Source of the DNA: Charina bottae
Taxonomy: Eukaryota > Chordata > Lepidosauria > Squamata > Charinaidae
Length of the DNA stretch: 64,000 nt
Assembly (NCBI GenBank): GCA_023362775.1
Contig: JALMGJ010000002.1
Span: forward strand, 29,293,414-29,357,413
Direction of reading: 5' to 3'
The stretch's first letter is position 1. Every line of letters begins with the position of its first letter. Shown here piece after piece: positions 43,702-53,947 of the stretch. Below the pieces are notes generated by a model, which saw only the letters and a program-made list of their open reading frames with translations, had not been told where the DNA came from and did not search any database. The position numbers and the translations under genes were made by a program.

Positions 43702-43916
43702 ATGATTCGTGAAATGCTGTTTCTGCTTCTACTATTGTCCCATTTTCCCTGTGGGACTCTGATGAGAATATGTCTATTGAATGTGATAAGAGAGAAGAAG
43801 GACCATTTTAATTTCTACAAAGCAGGAGACTTCCAGATCAATGGAATCATTTCTACATCCAATAATCTATTTCAACCATATGTTTTCTTCATGCCTCCAA
43901 CCCACAGATTCTTGAG
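43702..43916 (+). CDS. V2R exon 1, unit 1 (signal peptide exon)
   Basis: First coding exon of a type 2 vomeronasal receptor, a class C GPCR of vomeronasal neurons. ATG at 43702 starts a signal peptide (MIREMLFLLLLLSHFPCG), then the V2R-typical FYKAGDFQINGIIST and PTHRFL. It ends CTTGAG before a GTAAAT donor with two bases of a split codon, as in the exon at 58750. No matching exon 2 occurs before the second exon 1, so this is either an alternative or an orphan first exon left by the tandem duplication. Confidence 0.75.
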
Positions 43917-44133
43917 GTAAATATTGATGTGTACATGATGTTAAGCTCTCCAATGCTCTCTTTTTAGTAGGGAATGATTTTCATGTCCTGTTTCCTGGCC
44001 ATTGGCAAGCAGAAATGCCCTTTTGGGTATTTCTTTCAGTTTTAAATGATGAAGTTTTAGAGATTCGTCATAATTTTTTCAGCAAAGGCCAGCATCATCA
44101 CCAGGCAGCTTCAGCAACACTCACACAAATTGT

Positions 44134-44398
44134 CGATGAAGGTTCTCAGTCATCCAGGTGGAACAGTCTGTGGCTTGGATCATGTCAACTGGATTTCTTC
44201 AGACTGAAGAAGCTCCCTATATACTTAGAGCTCTCTCCAAAACTGTTCAGTTTTCTGCGCCTTCTTGAATGCCATCCTTTGAAGTTTGAAACTTCAAAAC
44301 ACAAACTCCAAAACACAAGGAAAGCAATGTAGTGTATGCAATCCAGTGCAGTGAGGAGTGCTCTGAACTCTACATTGGAGAAACCAAACAACCTTTGT
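44134..44398. mobile_element. Scrambled Penelope fragments
   Basis: 44134-44199 matches the 3' end of the Penelope unit in reverse (GATGAAGGTTCTCAGTC... to GGATTTCT). It is followed by a 17-base plus-strand piece of the hammerhead motif (CAGACTGAAGAAGCTCC). After about 85 bp of other sequence, 44303-44398 matches the GIY-YIG coding region in plus orientation, essentially identical to units A-E. Confidence 0.82.
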
Positions 44399-44511
44399 TG
44401 GGATTTCCATTTGCGTTTAGAGGCCAGTTGCAGTCCAGTGCTGGCAGTGTGGGCAAGGGAAGGGACAGTGCTAGAAAGAAGAAAAGAGGAGAAGTCCTAG
44501 TCACCAGATTC
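44399..44511. repeat. Tandem duplication unit 2, left part
   Basis: Matches 41728-41838 (GCCAGTTGCAGTCCAGTGCTG). Its last 16 bases (cctagtcaccagattc, 44496-44511) are the L1-II target duplication; unit 2 resumes at 57344. Confidence 0.85.
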
Positions 44512-44831
44512 TTTTTTTTATATATATATATATAAATTTTATTAGGTTTTAAATTTACATAGATAAAAGTTTGAAACAGAAAAGAAAATGGAAATACAAA
44601 TCAAAGAAAGAGAGTAAAAAGTGTAGTAAAGCAAAAAGAAAAAAAGATAAAGATGAAACATAGAAATTAGTCAACTTCCGATTTGTCTCTGGTCATAGTA
44701 ATTTAACAATTTTATCTTACATGCTAGGTTTATATAAAACATTAAAGAACATTTCTTGTCTATTATGTCAAAATATATATATTTTAATCTTCAAATCCCC
44801 ATATAAGCTTTGCTCCTCCTCCCGCATCTTG

Positions 44832-47800
44832 TTAGTTAATGTCAGTTAATGGTTTCCACTCTTTAAGAAAATAATAATTTGAATTTTCTTTTAATAAACA
44901 TGTCAATTTATCATTCTCTGCCATATCCATCAATTTTAACATCCAATCTTGTATCGTAGGCAAGATCTGGTTTTTCCAATTTTGTGCATATATAAGTCTT
45001 GCCGCTGTTATCATGTATTGCATAATTCTTGTAAATTGCTTCCCAAGTTGTCCATCAATTATTCCCAACAGAAAAAATTCCGGTATACATGGAACTCGAA
45101 TTTGTAATATGTTTTGCATCAATGAATGTATTTTAGTCCAAAATTTCTTTGCAATCTCACATGTCCACCACATATGGTAAAAAGACCCCTCTTTTTTTTT
45201 ACACTTCCAACATAAGTTGGAAACATTCCCATACATTTTAGAGAGTTTTTGTGGGGTCATATACCATCTGTACATCATCTTATAAAAATTTTCTTTTAGA
45301 TTATAGCACAAAGTAAATTTTAGTCCTTTAGTCCACATATCTTCCCATTGTTGCATTTGAATATTATAACCAATATTTTTAGCCCATTTAATCATACAGT
45401 CTTTAACTTGTTCCTCTACCATTTCACCTTTTAACAATAATTTATACATTCTTGCAATTAGATGATCATCAGCTTCACATAATTGTATCTCAAATTCTGA
45501 TTTGGTTTGTTCAAATTCAAAGTCTTTCTTATCTGCTTTAAATTTCTCTACAAGTTGCATATATGAAAGCCATTGAAAAGTATATCCCTCTGATGCCAAT
45601 TCTTCTATTGATTTAATTGTATATTGTCCTTGCTCTTTCTTTAAAAAATCTTTATAGGTCAACCATTTGTCTTTAATTCTTACTTCTGTTCTATAGAATG
45701 CTTCTTGCGTAGAGATCCATAAAGGTCTTTTATAACATAAAGTTAATTTATATTTATTCCAAATTCTTAACAAGGATCTTCTAATATAATGATTTTTAAA
45801 GTCTACATTAACTTTAACTTTATCATACCACAAATACCCATGCCATCCATATCTCAGTTCATGTCCCTCCAGATTCAATAATTTTTCATTTTTCAGAACT
45901 ATCCATTCTTTAATCCAAACCAAGCAACAGGCAGCATAATATAATTTCAAATCCGGCAGACCTAGTCCTCCTCTTTCTTTAGAATCTTGCAAAACTTTAT
46001 ATTTTACTCTTGGTTTTTTCCCTTGCCAAATAAATTTGGAAATATCTCGCTGCCATTGTTTAAAAGGTTCTTCTGATGCCAATATAGGTAGTGTTTGAAA
46101 AAGATATAAAATTCTTGGCAAAACATTCATTTTAATTGCTGAAATTCTACCTAATAATGATAATTGCAATTTTTCCCAATGATCCAAGTCTTTTTTAATA
46201 TCCATCCAGAGTGGAATATAGTTATTCTTAAACAACTTAACATTTTTGGCTGTTAAATATACTCCCAAATATTTTACTTTTTCTTCCATTGAATATCCTG
46301 TTATTTCTTTCAATTTCTCTTGTTGAAGATGGTCCATATTTTTAGTCAAAACTTTTGTCTTCTGTAAATTCACTTTGAACCCTGCTAGCGACCCAAAGTC
46401 TTTTAATTTCTGTATCAATAATTCAATTCCATCTAGTGGATTCTCCAAAGTAATGACTAGGTCGTCTGCAAAGGCTCTTAGTTTATAAACTTCTTTTTTA
46501 ACTTTGATACCATGGATACCATCATCCTGTCTAATATCTCTAAGTAAAACCTCTAATACCAATATAAACAAAAGTGGAGATAATGGACAACCTTGTCTAG
46601 TAGCTTTTTGAATTTCACATGGCTTACTAAATTCTCCATTAACAATTATTTTGGCAAATTGTGGAGTATATATTGATTTAATCCATTTTATAAAATTTCC
46701 TCCAAAATTCATGTTTTCTAATACTTTGAACATAAAAGGCCAATTTAAGTTGTCAAAGGCTTTTTCAGCATCAATAAATATCAAGGCAGCTTGTTTATCA
46801 TAGTGTTGTTCCAAATATTCAATTACATCTAATATATTTTGGACATTGTCTCGGATTTGCCTCTTGGGCAAAAATCCAGCTTGGTCTTGATGAATGTAAT
46901 TCTTGAGAATATTTTTCATTCTTTCTGCTAATATCGTTGTAAATATCTTGTAATCATTATTCAATAAAGATATTGGTCTGTAATTCTTAGTTAATGTCAA
47001 ATCCTGTTGTTCTTTGGGGATCAGTGTTATGTGTGCTTCTTTCCAAGTTTCTGGCATGGTTCCTGTTTCCAAGATAGAATTCATGGTCTTCTGCAAAGGT
47101 AGGCATAAATCATCCTCAAAGCATTTATAGTAGGCTGTTGACAATCCATCTGGTCCAGGAGCTTTTCCACTACTAATTTTCTTGAAAGCCTTTACCAATT
47201 CTTCTTTTATTATAGTATTGTTTAGTATCCATCTTTCTAGATCATTAAGAACAGTTAGTTTTTGTTTACTCAAATATTCTTCAATATCATCTAAACTGAC
47301 ATCTTGTTTTTCATATAATTTAGAATAGTAGTCATGAAAGGCTTTTTGAATGTCCATATTGTTCACCAAAGTTTTTCCTTCATGTTGAATATTAGTAATC
47401 AAATTCTTTTGTCTTTGTTTCCTCAATTTATAAGCTAGACATCTACCTGGTTTATTTGCACTTTCAAAATATTTTTGTTTTGTGGATTTCATTTGAGTCT
47501 CTATCTCTTGAGTTAATATCATTGATATTTGCTTTTGTAAAAATTTAATTTGAGTGAACAAAGTATCATCCATTGGTTTATCACTTAGATCTATCTCTTT
47601 ACTCTTAATTTCATCTAAAATCAGTTGAATTCTTTTTTGTTTCCTCTTCCTCATTTGAGCATTATATTGAATAAAGTAACCCCTCATATATGCTTTGCTG
47701 GCTTCCCATACGGTTTGAATATTAGTACCTTTGTTCAAATTAAATTGAAAATATTCTCTTAACTTTTTTTTACATACATCAACTACATCATTATTCCGAA

Positions 47801-47942
47801 GTAATAACTCATTCAATCTCCATCTAAATACATTCCGTTTCCCTTTAAGAATCAACATTACTGGATTATGATCTGAGAGGGTCTTAGGTAATATATCAAC
47901 TTTGCTAATATCCATCATCAAGTTTTTAGATATCAAAATCAT
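44832..47942 (-). pseudogene. L1-II ORF2: endonuclease end, RT and C-terminus (1036 aa open)
   Basis: The major part of the L1 ORF2 protein, which nicks DNA and reverse-transcribes L1 RNA. Motifs in order: LSDHNPVMLIL (endonuclease end); SGKAPGPDGLSTAYYKCF; TKNYRPISLLNNDYK; DQAGFLPKRQIRDN; LIFIDAEKAFDNLNW; TRQGCPLSPLLF; the catalytic FADDLVIT; and the C-terminal Cys/His motif CWKCKKKEGSFYHMWWTC. It is uninterrupted for 1036 codons, but the N-terminal endonuclease part (48540-48075) is in another frame, with stops between 48074 and 47943. So ORF2 is broken once or twice only. Confidence 0.88.
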
Positions 47943-48074
47943 ATTTATTCTAGAATGTGATTTAAATCTCTCTGAGTAATATGTGAATTATCTGGAAGTC
48001 CCATTCATGCATCTCCAAATGTCTTGTAAGTCCAACATCTCTTTCAGGCCAAAAAATATTTGCGGCAATTTTCC

Positions 48075-48545
48075 CTATGTTTGTTTTATTTCTTTTTGTG
48101 ACTGTCTATCCAGTCTGGAGTAAATTACCCCATTCCAATCCCCCATAAAACACAATTTATCGTAAGTTAAGTCCAATAGTTTATCCATCAAATTTTTATA
48201 AAATACTCCTTTATCCATATTCGGTGCATAAAGTCCAACTATCAATGTTTTAGTTCCTTGTATATTAATTTCTACTACAATATATCGATCCTCTTCATCA
48301 GCTAGTATCAATTTGAGATTTAACTTTGGTTGTACATATAGAACTACCCCCTTAGTTTTTTTATGTCCAGCCAAAATAAATTCTTCTCCAAGCTGTTTTT
48401 GGATCAAATATTTAGTGCCTTTTTTACAAATATGAGTCTCTTGTAGACAACTTATATCCAATTTCAGTTCTTTTCAAAAAATGAAATATCTTTCTTCTTT
48501 TCTGTGGGGAATTACGTCCATTGATGTTCCATGTCAAATATTTGT
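48075..48545 (-). pseudogene. L1-II ORF2: endonuclease N-terminal part
   Basis: Frame 48461-48075 shows ISCLQETHICKKG (catalytic E), LIVGLYAPNMD and FMGDWNGVIYSRLDR, which are APE-like endonuclease motifs. It ends at a stop after KEIKQT. The true start lies upstream near 48540 in a damaged frame. Confidence 0.82.
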
Positions 48546-48566
48546 ATTCCATTGACATTTTATTCT

Positions 48567-48761
48567 TTAAAATCCCTTTGTTAAGTCCACACCTGTAGCT
48601 CCCTTCTCAGATAAGTCTTCAGCCTTCTCTTTATATTTCGATGTTTCTCCTCCTTCTGCCAATTCTCCATCTGGTAAACCCATTTCTTTCTTATATTTCT
48701 CTAAAAAAGCTTTTGCTTTTAAAATGGAAGTTATTCTGAATCTCTGCCCTTTGAACATAAA
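48567..48761 (-). pseudogene. L1-II ORF1, C-terminal part
   Basis: Encodes FKGQRFRITSILKAKAFLEKYKKEMG, homologous to the L1-I ORF1 C-terminus. The rest of ORF1 is at 53341-53871, separated by copia III. Confidence 0.78.
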
Positions 48762-49215
48762 TGTCAGAGAGAGCGCGTGGAGATGGAGCAGCCTGCCTCT
48801 CTCCTAGGCACCAGTGATCCACGTACTAAGCAGTAAATAGACTCCAAACAGAAGTTATATCAAATATCCTATTTACTTTATATACATACGTATTTACAGA
48901 TCACTTCCACAAGTAACAAATGATACACCATCAACGATACAGCTTTCACTAGGTAAAATGGGAATAATGGGAACTGAGAATGTCCCTGCATATATAGTGA
49001 ACCTGACCAATCACATTATAGGTCACTCTCGTTATTCACCACACCCAACCTAACTCTAAGCACCTGTTGAATGAGTCACACATGACACATCATTCCTTCA
49101 ACAATGGCTGCTAATTGGGTGACTGTGCAGACTATTTCACCTTTTACCTAGATATCAAGCCTCTCTGTATAATTTATACCTAGAAGTAAATTCCTGGGTT
49201 TATCAAACCCCAACA
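48762..49215 (-). repeat. copia III 3' LTR (454 bp)
   Basis: TGTTGGGG ... CTGACA on the minus strand; pairs with 52890-53340, with small differences near the inner end. Confidence 0.88.
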
Positions 49216-49227
49216 CCCCTTCAATTT
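49216..49227 (-). promoter_or_regulatory. copia III polypurine tract
   Basis: AAATTGAAGGGG on the minus strand, abutting the 3' LTR; equivalent to copia II 4901-4912 with one change. Confidence 0.68.
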
Positions 49228-49243
49228 ACAATAGATATTACAT

Positions 49244-50410
49244 TCAATTGTACATAATAGAAGACCTACACATTTGAGATATACACATCCTATGTCTCTC
49301 TATGCTTAGAGGCTTTGTCATCACATCTGCTACATTACACTCAGATGGACAATATTGCAAATCAATCAGAGACTCTTTAACAGCATTCCTAACATTATGA
49401 TACTTGATATCAACATGCTTGCTTCGTGCTCTGACCTTATCACTCTTTGCAATCTGTATACATGCTTCACTATCATCGTATACACATATAGGCCCTTCAA
49501 TTGTTATATTAACATCCATTAACAATTGCCTATACCAAATTAATTCTGAACACAAATCAGATAATGCTGCATACTCCACCTCTGCCGTTGACACGGCAAC
49601 TGAACTTTGTTTACGAGACCTCCACCCAACCAAGGTGTTACCAAACATTATTATCAACCCTGTCATTGATTTTCTGTCATGTACATCGTTACCCCAATCA
49701 CTATCTACATAGCATTTCAATTCCAATGGCTTACATGGTTTTATCAATAAACATTTATCAATAGCCCCCTTCAGATACCTAAACACACGTTTGATACCTT
49801 GCCAATGCCTCTGAGTAGGTTTGGTTACATATCTACTCAGAACATTGACTGCGTTCCCGATATCAGGATGCGACCATTGTGCTATATACAATAAACTTCC
49901 AATTATGGAATGATAGTGTTCTTGATCACATGAAGTTTGGTCATCATCTCCAGTCTCTGTTTTGACAAAATCTGTTGTCATCGGGGTTGAAACTTCTTTA
50001 CACTGTTCCATATTGTTCTCTCTTAGCAGTGCTTCAATTTTCTTCCACTGCCCTAGAACATAACCCCCATCAACCTTCTGAATACCCATTCCTAGGTAAT
50101 TCTTAATTTCTCCCAGATCTTTGACATCAAAGTGCTGTTTCAGATATTCAGTAAATTCAATTACCCTGCTTTGATCTTTCGCTATAAGACACAAATCGTC
50201 TACAAAAATCACAAGCAAAATCTGTTCATCGTTTTCACATTGCTTTACATACAGACATGGGTCAGCTATACCACACTTGAATCCCATTCTTTGTAATTCC
50301 TTATCTAACCTAAGATTCCAGCAACGTGCCGACTGCTTGAGTCCATACAATACTTTCTGCAACTTGTATACCCTTCCTGCAATCTTTGATTCATAACCTG
50401 GGGCTTCAAT
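49244..50410 (-). pseudogene. copia III reverse transcriptase C-terminal part and RNase H
   Basis: Open frame from about 50410 (EAPGYESKIAGRVYKLQ) through VLYGLKQSARCWN, the catalytic FVDDLCLIA, KDLGEIKNYLGMG and GSLLYIAQWSHPDI. RNase H follows: YVDSDWGN, STAEVEYAALSDL, DDSEACIQIAK. It ends NVADVMTKPLS-IERHRM. This is the best-preserved copia RT/RNase H in the window, with no frameshift, but it is cut off from its N-terminus by the solo LTR. The upstream codons of the long frame (50503-50411) belong to that LTR. Confidence 0.87.
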
Positions 50411-51287
50411 TGTTAGGATCTGAGAAACCATGGGCCACAGACCTTGGCCTGGAAAACACCCTGCTCTAGTGTTTCCCATAATGCAACGCTGCTCAAACTC
50501 CACTGAACCAAAGATTACGCTTGAACCAAAAGAGTGTTAACCCAGGGATGACCCTGAGAGGGGCTTTGCCTCAGCAAAGCCCCAAAGAATTCTGCATAGC
50601 AATATTAGGTGCTACAAAGTAGTTCTACCTCTCTTTAGAATGCATACCAGCCTGGGACCACCCATCCGGTCAGCACCCCCTTCCTGAGACAAGCTAACAT
50701 GTTTACCTGGCTTTTCTGTAGTAAACCCTTTATTTCCCTCCTAGGATGTAAATGTGCAAAGATGTGATTTTATGATTTTGACCTCTTGTAACTTACTTTG
50801 CTTGTATAATCCAAATGTTCCTAAACCGTTACTCTTATCTGTATAAGATGCAAGTATTAATCTGTGGCCTCCAGGATGAACCCATAGAACAATTGGTGTG
50901 AATGTTCACAGGCCCATCTCTTTGTAACTATGTTAATAACCCACGTCACCTCATGACCTGACGGATCCCAGAATCCCTCAGCCCTGGGCGGGACCCTGAT
51001 CCCCAAAAGCTAGCCAATCCCGGGGAATGGTCAGAGGACACCTCACCCACATATGGGCATACCATCATCATCCTCACTTCCTGCTTGTATTCTCTGTATA
51101 AAAGCTTGTGTCTCACTGTACTCGGGATGGCTGCTCCACTCAGAGGTCACCTGCACGTGACACCTGTGGGACTGCCATCCAGCAACCTTGCTTGGCGCCA
51201 AATAAATTTGCTGTTGTCCATTCCCAAAGTCTCTGTTGTGTACTTGGCTTATTCTGGAAGGCGCATGGTAAGTTTTGGTGCCTAACA
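50411..51287 (+). repeat. Solo LTR of a retrovirus-type element (877 bp)
   Basis: Starts TGTTAGG and ends CCTAACA (perfect 7-bp inverted ends), flanked by a 4-bp duplication caat (50407-50410 and 51288-51291). TATAAAAGC near 51098 and AATAAA near 51201 fit promoter and polyadenylation signals. No internal region remains, as after LTR-LTR recombination. A 4-bp duplication fits gammaretrovirus-type integrases among others. Confidence 0.82.
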
Positions 51288-51291
51288 CAAT

Positions 51292-51735
51292 CATATAGAT
51301 CTCTTCATTCAAATCAGCATGCAAATATGCTGTTGTGATATTATAATGCTGTACTACACAATTCCCAGCTGCTGCCATTGCTAAGGCAAACCTTAATATC
51401 ACCATTCACTAAGGTTTTCTTCTTATACACCCATCTACAGCCTACTGCTCTATGCCCCTCAGGCAGCCTAGTAAATTTGAAAACCTTATGAGAATTAATG
51501 GCTTTCATTTCCACATCCATAGCAGCTTTCCATCTACTCTGCTCGTGTTGTGGCAACTTCAATACGTCCTTGTAATTACGAGGTTCATAATCAATGAAAC
51601 ACACTTTTACATCACCTGGTGTATAACGTTGTGGTGGTATGCCCTTGTTAACTCTCTCAGATCTACGCAATACTGTAGCATCCTGCATCATTGGCACATT
51701 AGGACTTAATTCCTCTTCCTTCTTAATCATTTAAT
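51292..51735 (-). pseudogene. copia III RT N-terminal part
   Basis: Frame 51730-51400 encodes RRSERVNKGIPPQRYTPGDV, KAAMDVEMKAINSHKVF and VGCRWVYKKK, the copia RT start. Then a deletion after GDIK joins directly to MAAAGNCVVQHYNITTAYLHADLNEEIYMI, which reads up to the solo LTR. Confidence 0.8.
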
Positions 51736-51743
51736 AATTAATC

Positions 51744-52618
51744 TTAATCAATTCCATTAGCTAGAGTAACATGATCTCTATCAGCCTGCCTAAAACTCTT
51801 AAACATCTGTCTGTTATTTCCCATATGGTGACAAGCCCCACTGTCAAGTAAAAATGGTCCCTTTAAATTTTGTTCTACACTTGAACTAATTAAAGACAGC
51901 TGTGCAGCTTCTCCCGGCTTGGAAATTTTCAGCTTGGCCTTCGGCTTCCGTTTCTTATCACAATGTTTCAACAAATGCCTTTGCGACCCACAGTTTGAAC
52001 AGAAACACTGTTTTGCTTAGACCTAATTACATTAGAACACTGCTGCCTTCTTTGCTCTTCTTCTAAAAGCCTGCCAGATAAGTAATTTATGGTTAAATCA
52101 TTCTCAAATAATGATCCGAAGCTCATTGCCAAAGTATCCCACGTTTCATTTAAAGAACTGAGAATTATATACACTTTGTTAGCTTCTGTAAATTGCATAT
52201 CTCTCTGAGCCAACTCCTGGAACAACCCTGTCATATAATGCAGGTGATCCCTTATATTATCAGATACCCCTAATCTAGCGTGAAAAAGTTTCCGTGTCAG
52301 TAAAACCTTACATAACAGTGAGCTTCTTAGATAAACATTCTTTAAAGCTTCCCAACACTTATAGGCTAACTGACAGTCTCTAACATAACACAACTGGCTA
52401 TCTTCCAGACATAAAATTATGCTTGCCAATGCTCTATCGTCCTTTAGAGCAACTTCTTCATCTTCCTGGTCTGGTTCAGGGCAAAGTACACTCCTCCAAA
52501 GCCCTTCACGCCGAAGATACATTTCCATTTTATATGACCATGATGAATAATTACTGTCATTCACTCTTTCCAGAGGAAAACCTCCCCCGACTGCTGGCAA
52601 CATCTTCGCTGTGCTCAT
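51744..52618 (-). pseudogene. copia III gag and protease
   Basis: ATG at 52618 (MSTAKMLPAVGGG). Gag is open to 51968 with SNYSSWSYKMEMYLR, SIILCLEDSQLCYV and HYMTGLFQELAQ. A deletion and frameshift then remove most of the zinc knuckle near 52000. The protease active site DSGACHHM is at about 51840. The protein then stops near 51744 and RT sequence follows directly, showing that the entire integrase has been deleted. Confidence 0.84.
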
Positions 52619-52874
52619 CTGTCTTCAGCCCCTTCTGGGCAGACACCGATGATTAAAGACACAGACCTTATCAGAATGTCCTCCAGCTGCAAAATAAGCG
52701 TAGGAGAGAAAAAACACACACACAGGCACGGAACCTGTTAAAGCTCCAAATCACTCCAAATAGCCACACGACTCCTGGATAGGCTTCCAAAGCTTCCAGC
52801 TCACAGACTGCAAACGATCCACCGATCCACAGCCAGTGCAAAGCCTTCCGTCGTCTATGGTGTCTCTGCCGCCT

Positions 52875-52888
52875 CTGGGCCCATAACC
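52875..52888 (-). promoter_or_regulatory. copia III primer-binding site (initiator tRNA-Met anticodon arm)
   Basis: GGTTATGGGCCCAG on the minus strand, one base from the LTR end; same as copia II. Confidence 0.8.
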
Positions 52889-52889
52889 C

Positions 52890-53340
52890 TGTCAGAGGGA
52901 GCGCGGATAGAGCGGCCTGCCTCTCTCCTAGGCACCAGTGATCCACGTACTAAGCAGTAAATAGACTCGAAACAGAAGTTATATCAAATATCCTATTTAC
53001 TTTATATACATACGTATTTACAGATCACTTCCACAAGTAACAAATGATACACCATCAACGATACAGCTTTCACGAGGTAAAATGGGAATAATGGGAAATG
53101 AGAATGTCCCTGTATATATAGTGAACCTGACCAATCACATTATAGGTCACTCTCGTTATTCACCACACCCAAACTAACTCTAAGCACCTGTTATTATGAG
53201 TCACACATGACACATCATTCCTACAACAATGGCTGCTAATTGGGTGACTGTGCAGAATATTTCCCCTTTAACCTAAATGTCAAGCCTCTCTGTATACTTT
53301 ATATCTAGAAGTAAATTCCTGGGTTTATCAAACCCCAACA
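52890..53340 (-). repeat. copia III 5' LTR (451 bp)
   Basis: TGTTGGGG start at 53340 and CTGACA end at 52890 on the minus strand. Confidence 0.88.
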
Positions 53341-53871
53341 AAATCTAAGTCTTGTTCTCTTATCTCCAAAAATTTAGCCCATTCAAAAATCATCTTTCCT
53401 CTCACATCTTCATCTACCTGTTCTGGAACTGCTCTAAGCCTCAAAATGTGCTCTTTCTCTCTCATTTCTGCTAAGGCTGTGATATCTAAATTATGTTCAA
53501 TCTCTTTAATAGCATATTCTGATTTAACTTCTAATTTTTCATCTGATTTTGCTATCTCTAAGTTCTCCTGACTGAGAATTCACCACTTCCTTAACTGTTT
53601 GAAATTCTTTTTTGAAATCTTGCTTAATCTCTTGGGTTATTTCTTTCTTCATCTCATCCATCTTTTTATCTAATGATATAATTTGGCCTTCCATCTGCTT
53701 CGTGGAATTATCCATTTTCTTATTTAGTGCTGCAACAGCTTCTAATATCTTTTTCATTTCTGGTAATAAAGTTTCTGAGGCAGATGTAGCAGATGTGGCA
53801 GAATCAATAGGTGGTCCTCCAGTCTCCTTCTTCTTGTCCTTCTCCCTCTGTCTCGTTCCCAAATACGCCAT
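53341..53871 (-). pseudogene. L1-II ORF1, N-terminal part
   Basis: Start codon near 53871 (MAYLGTRQREKDKKKETGG). A coiled coil follows (LPEMKKILEAVAALNKKMD, QIISLDKKMDEMKKEI), typical of L1 ORF1 trimerisation. A frameshift near 53540 precedes an RNA-binding part ending DVRGKMIFEWAKFLEIREQ at copia III. The ORF1 C-terminus is at 48761-48567. Confidence 0.78.
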
Positions 53872-53923
53872 AGTCCTGCAAGAAAGAAGAAAAAAGAGAG
53901 AAAAGGGGGAAAAAACACAATAC

Positions 53924-53947
53924 AACAATAATTGTTTAAAAAAAGGG
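53924..53947. repeat. Target-site duplication of the ORF1-only element, left
   Basis: AACAATAATTG, TTT, an A run, then GGG. The same at 56214-56236 apart from one A fewer in the run. Confidence 0.82.

Larger units (their letters stand above)
41735..44132. repeat. Tandem duplication unit 1 around V2R exon 1
   Basis: Collinear with unit 2 (44399-44511 joined to 57344-59165) over the whole length by eye. Shared blocks include GGCCAGTTGCAGTCCAGTGC, GACCCATCCAG..AGAGACCCT and CCCATTGGCTAGTTAAGCAC. Unit 1 has an extra LINE insert at 42472-42931; unit 2 has L1-II. Confidence 0.85.
48762..53340 (-). mobile_element. Ty1/copia retrotransposon copia III, internally deleted
   Basis: LTRs 48762-49215 (3') and 52890-53340 (5'), primer site 52875-52888, polypurine tract 49216-49227. 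Same family as copia I. Integrase is entirely missing and a solo LTR of another element sits in the RT (50411-51287). Flanks are ataaa on the left and aaatc on the right, so no 5-bp duplication is evident. Confidence 0.9.
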
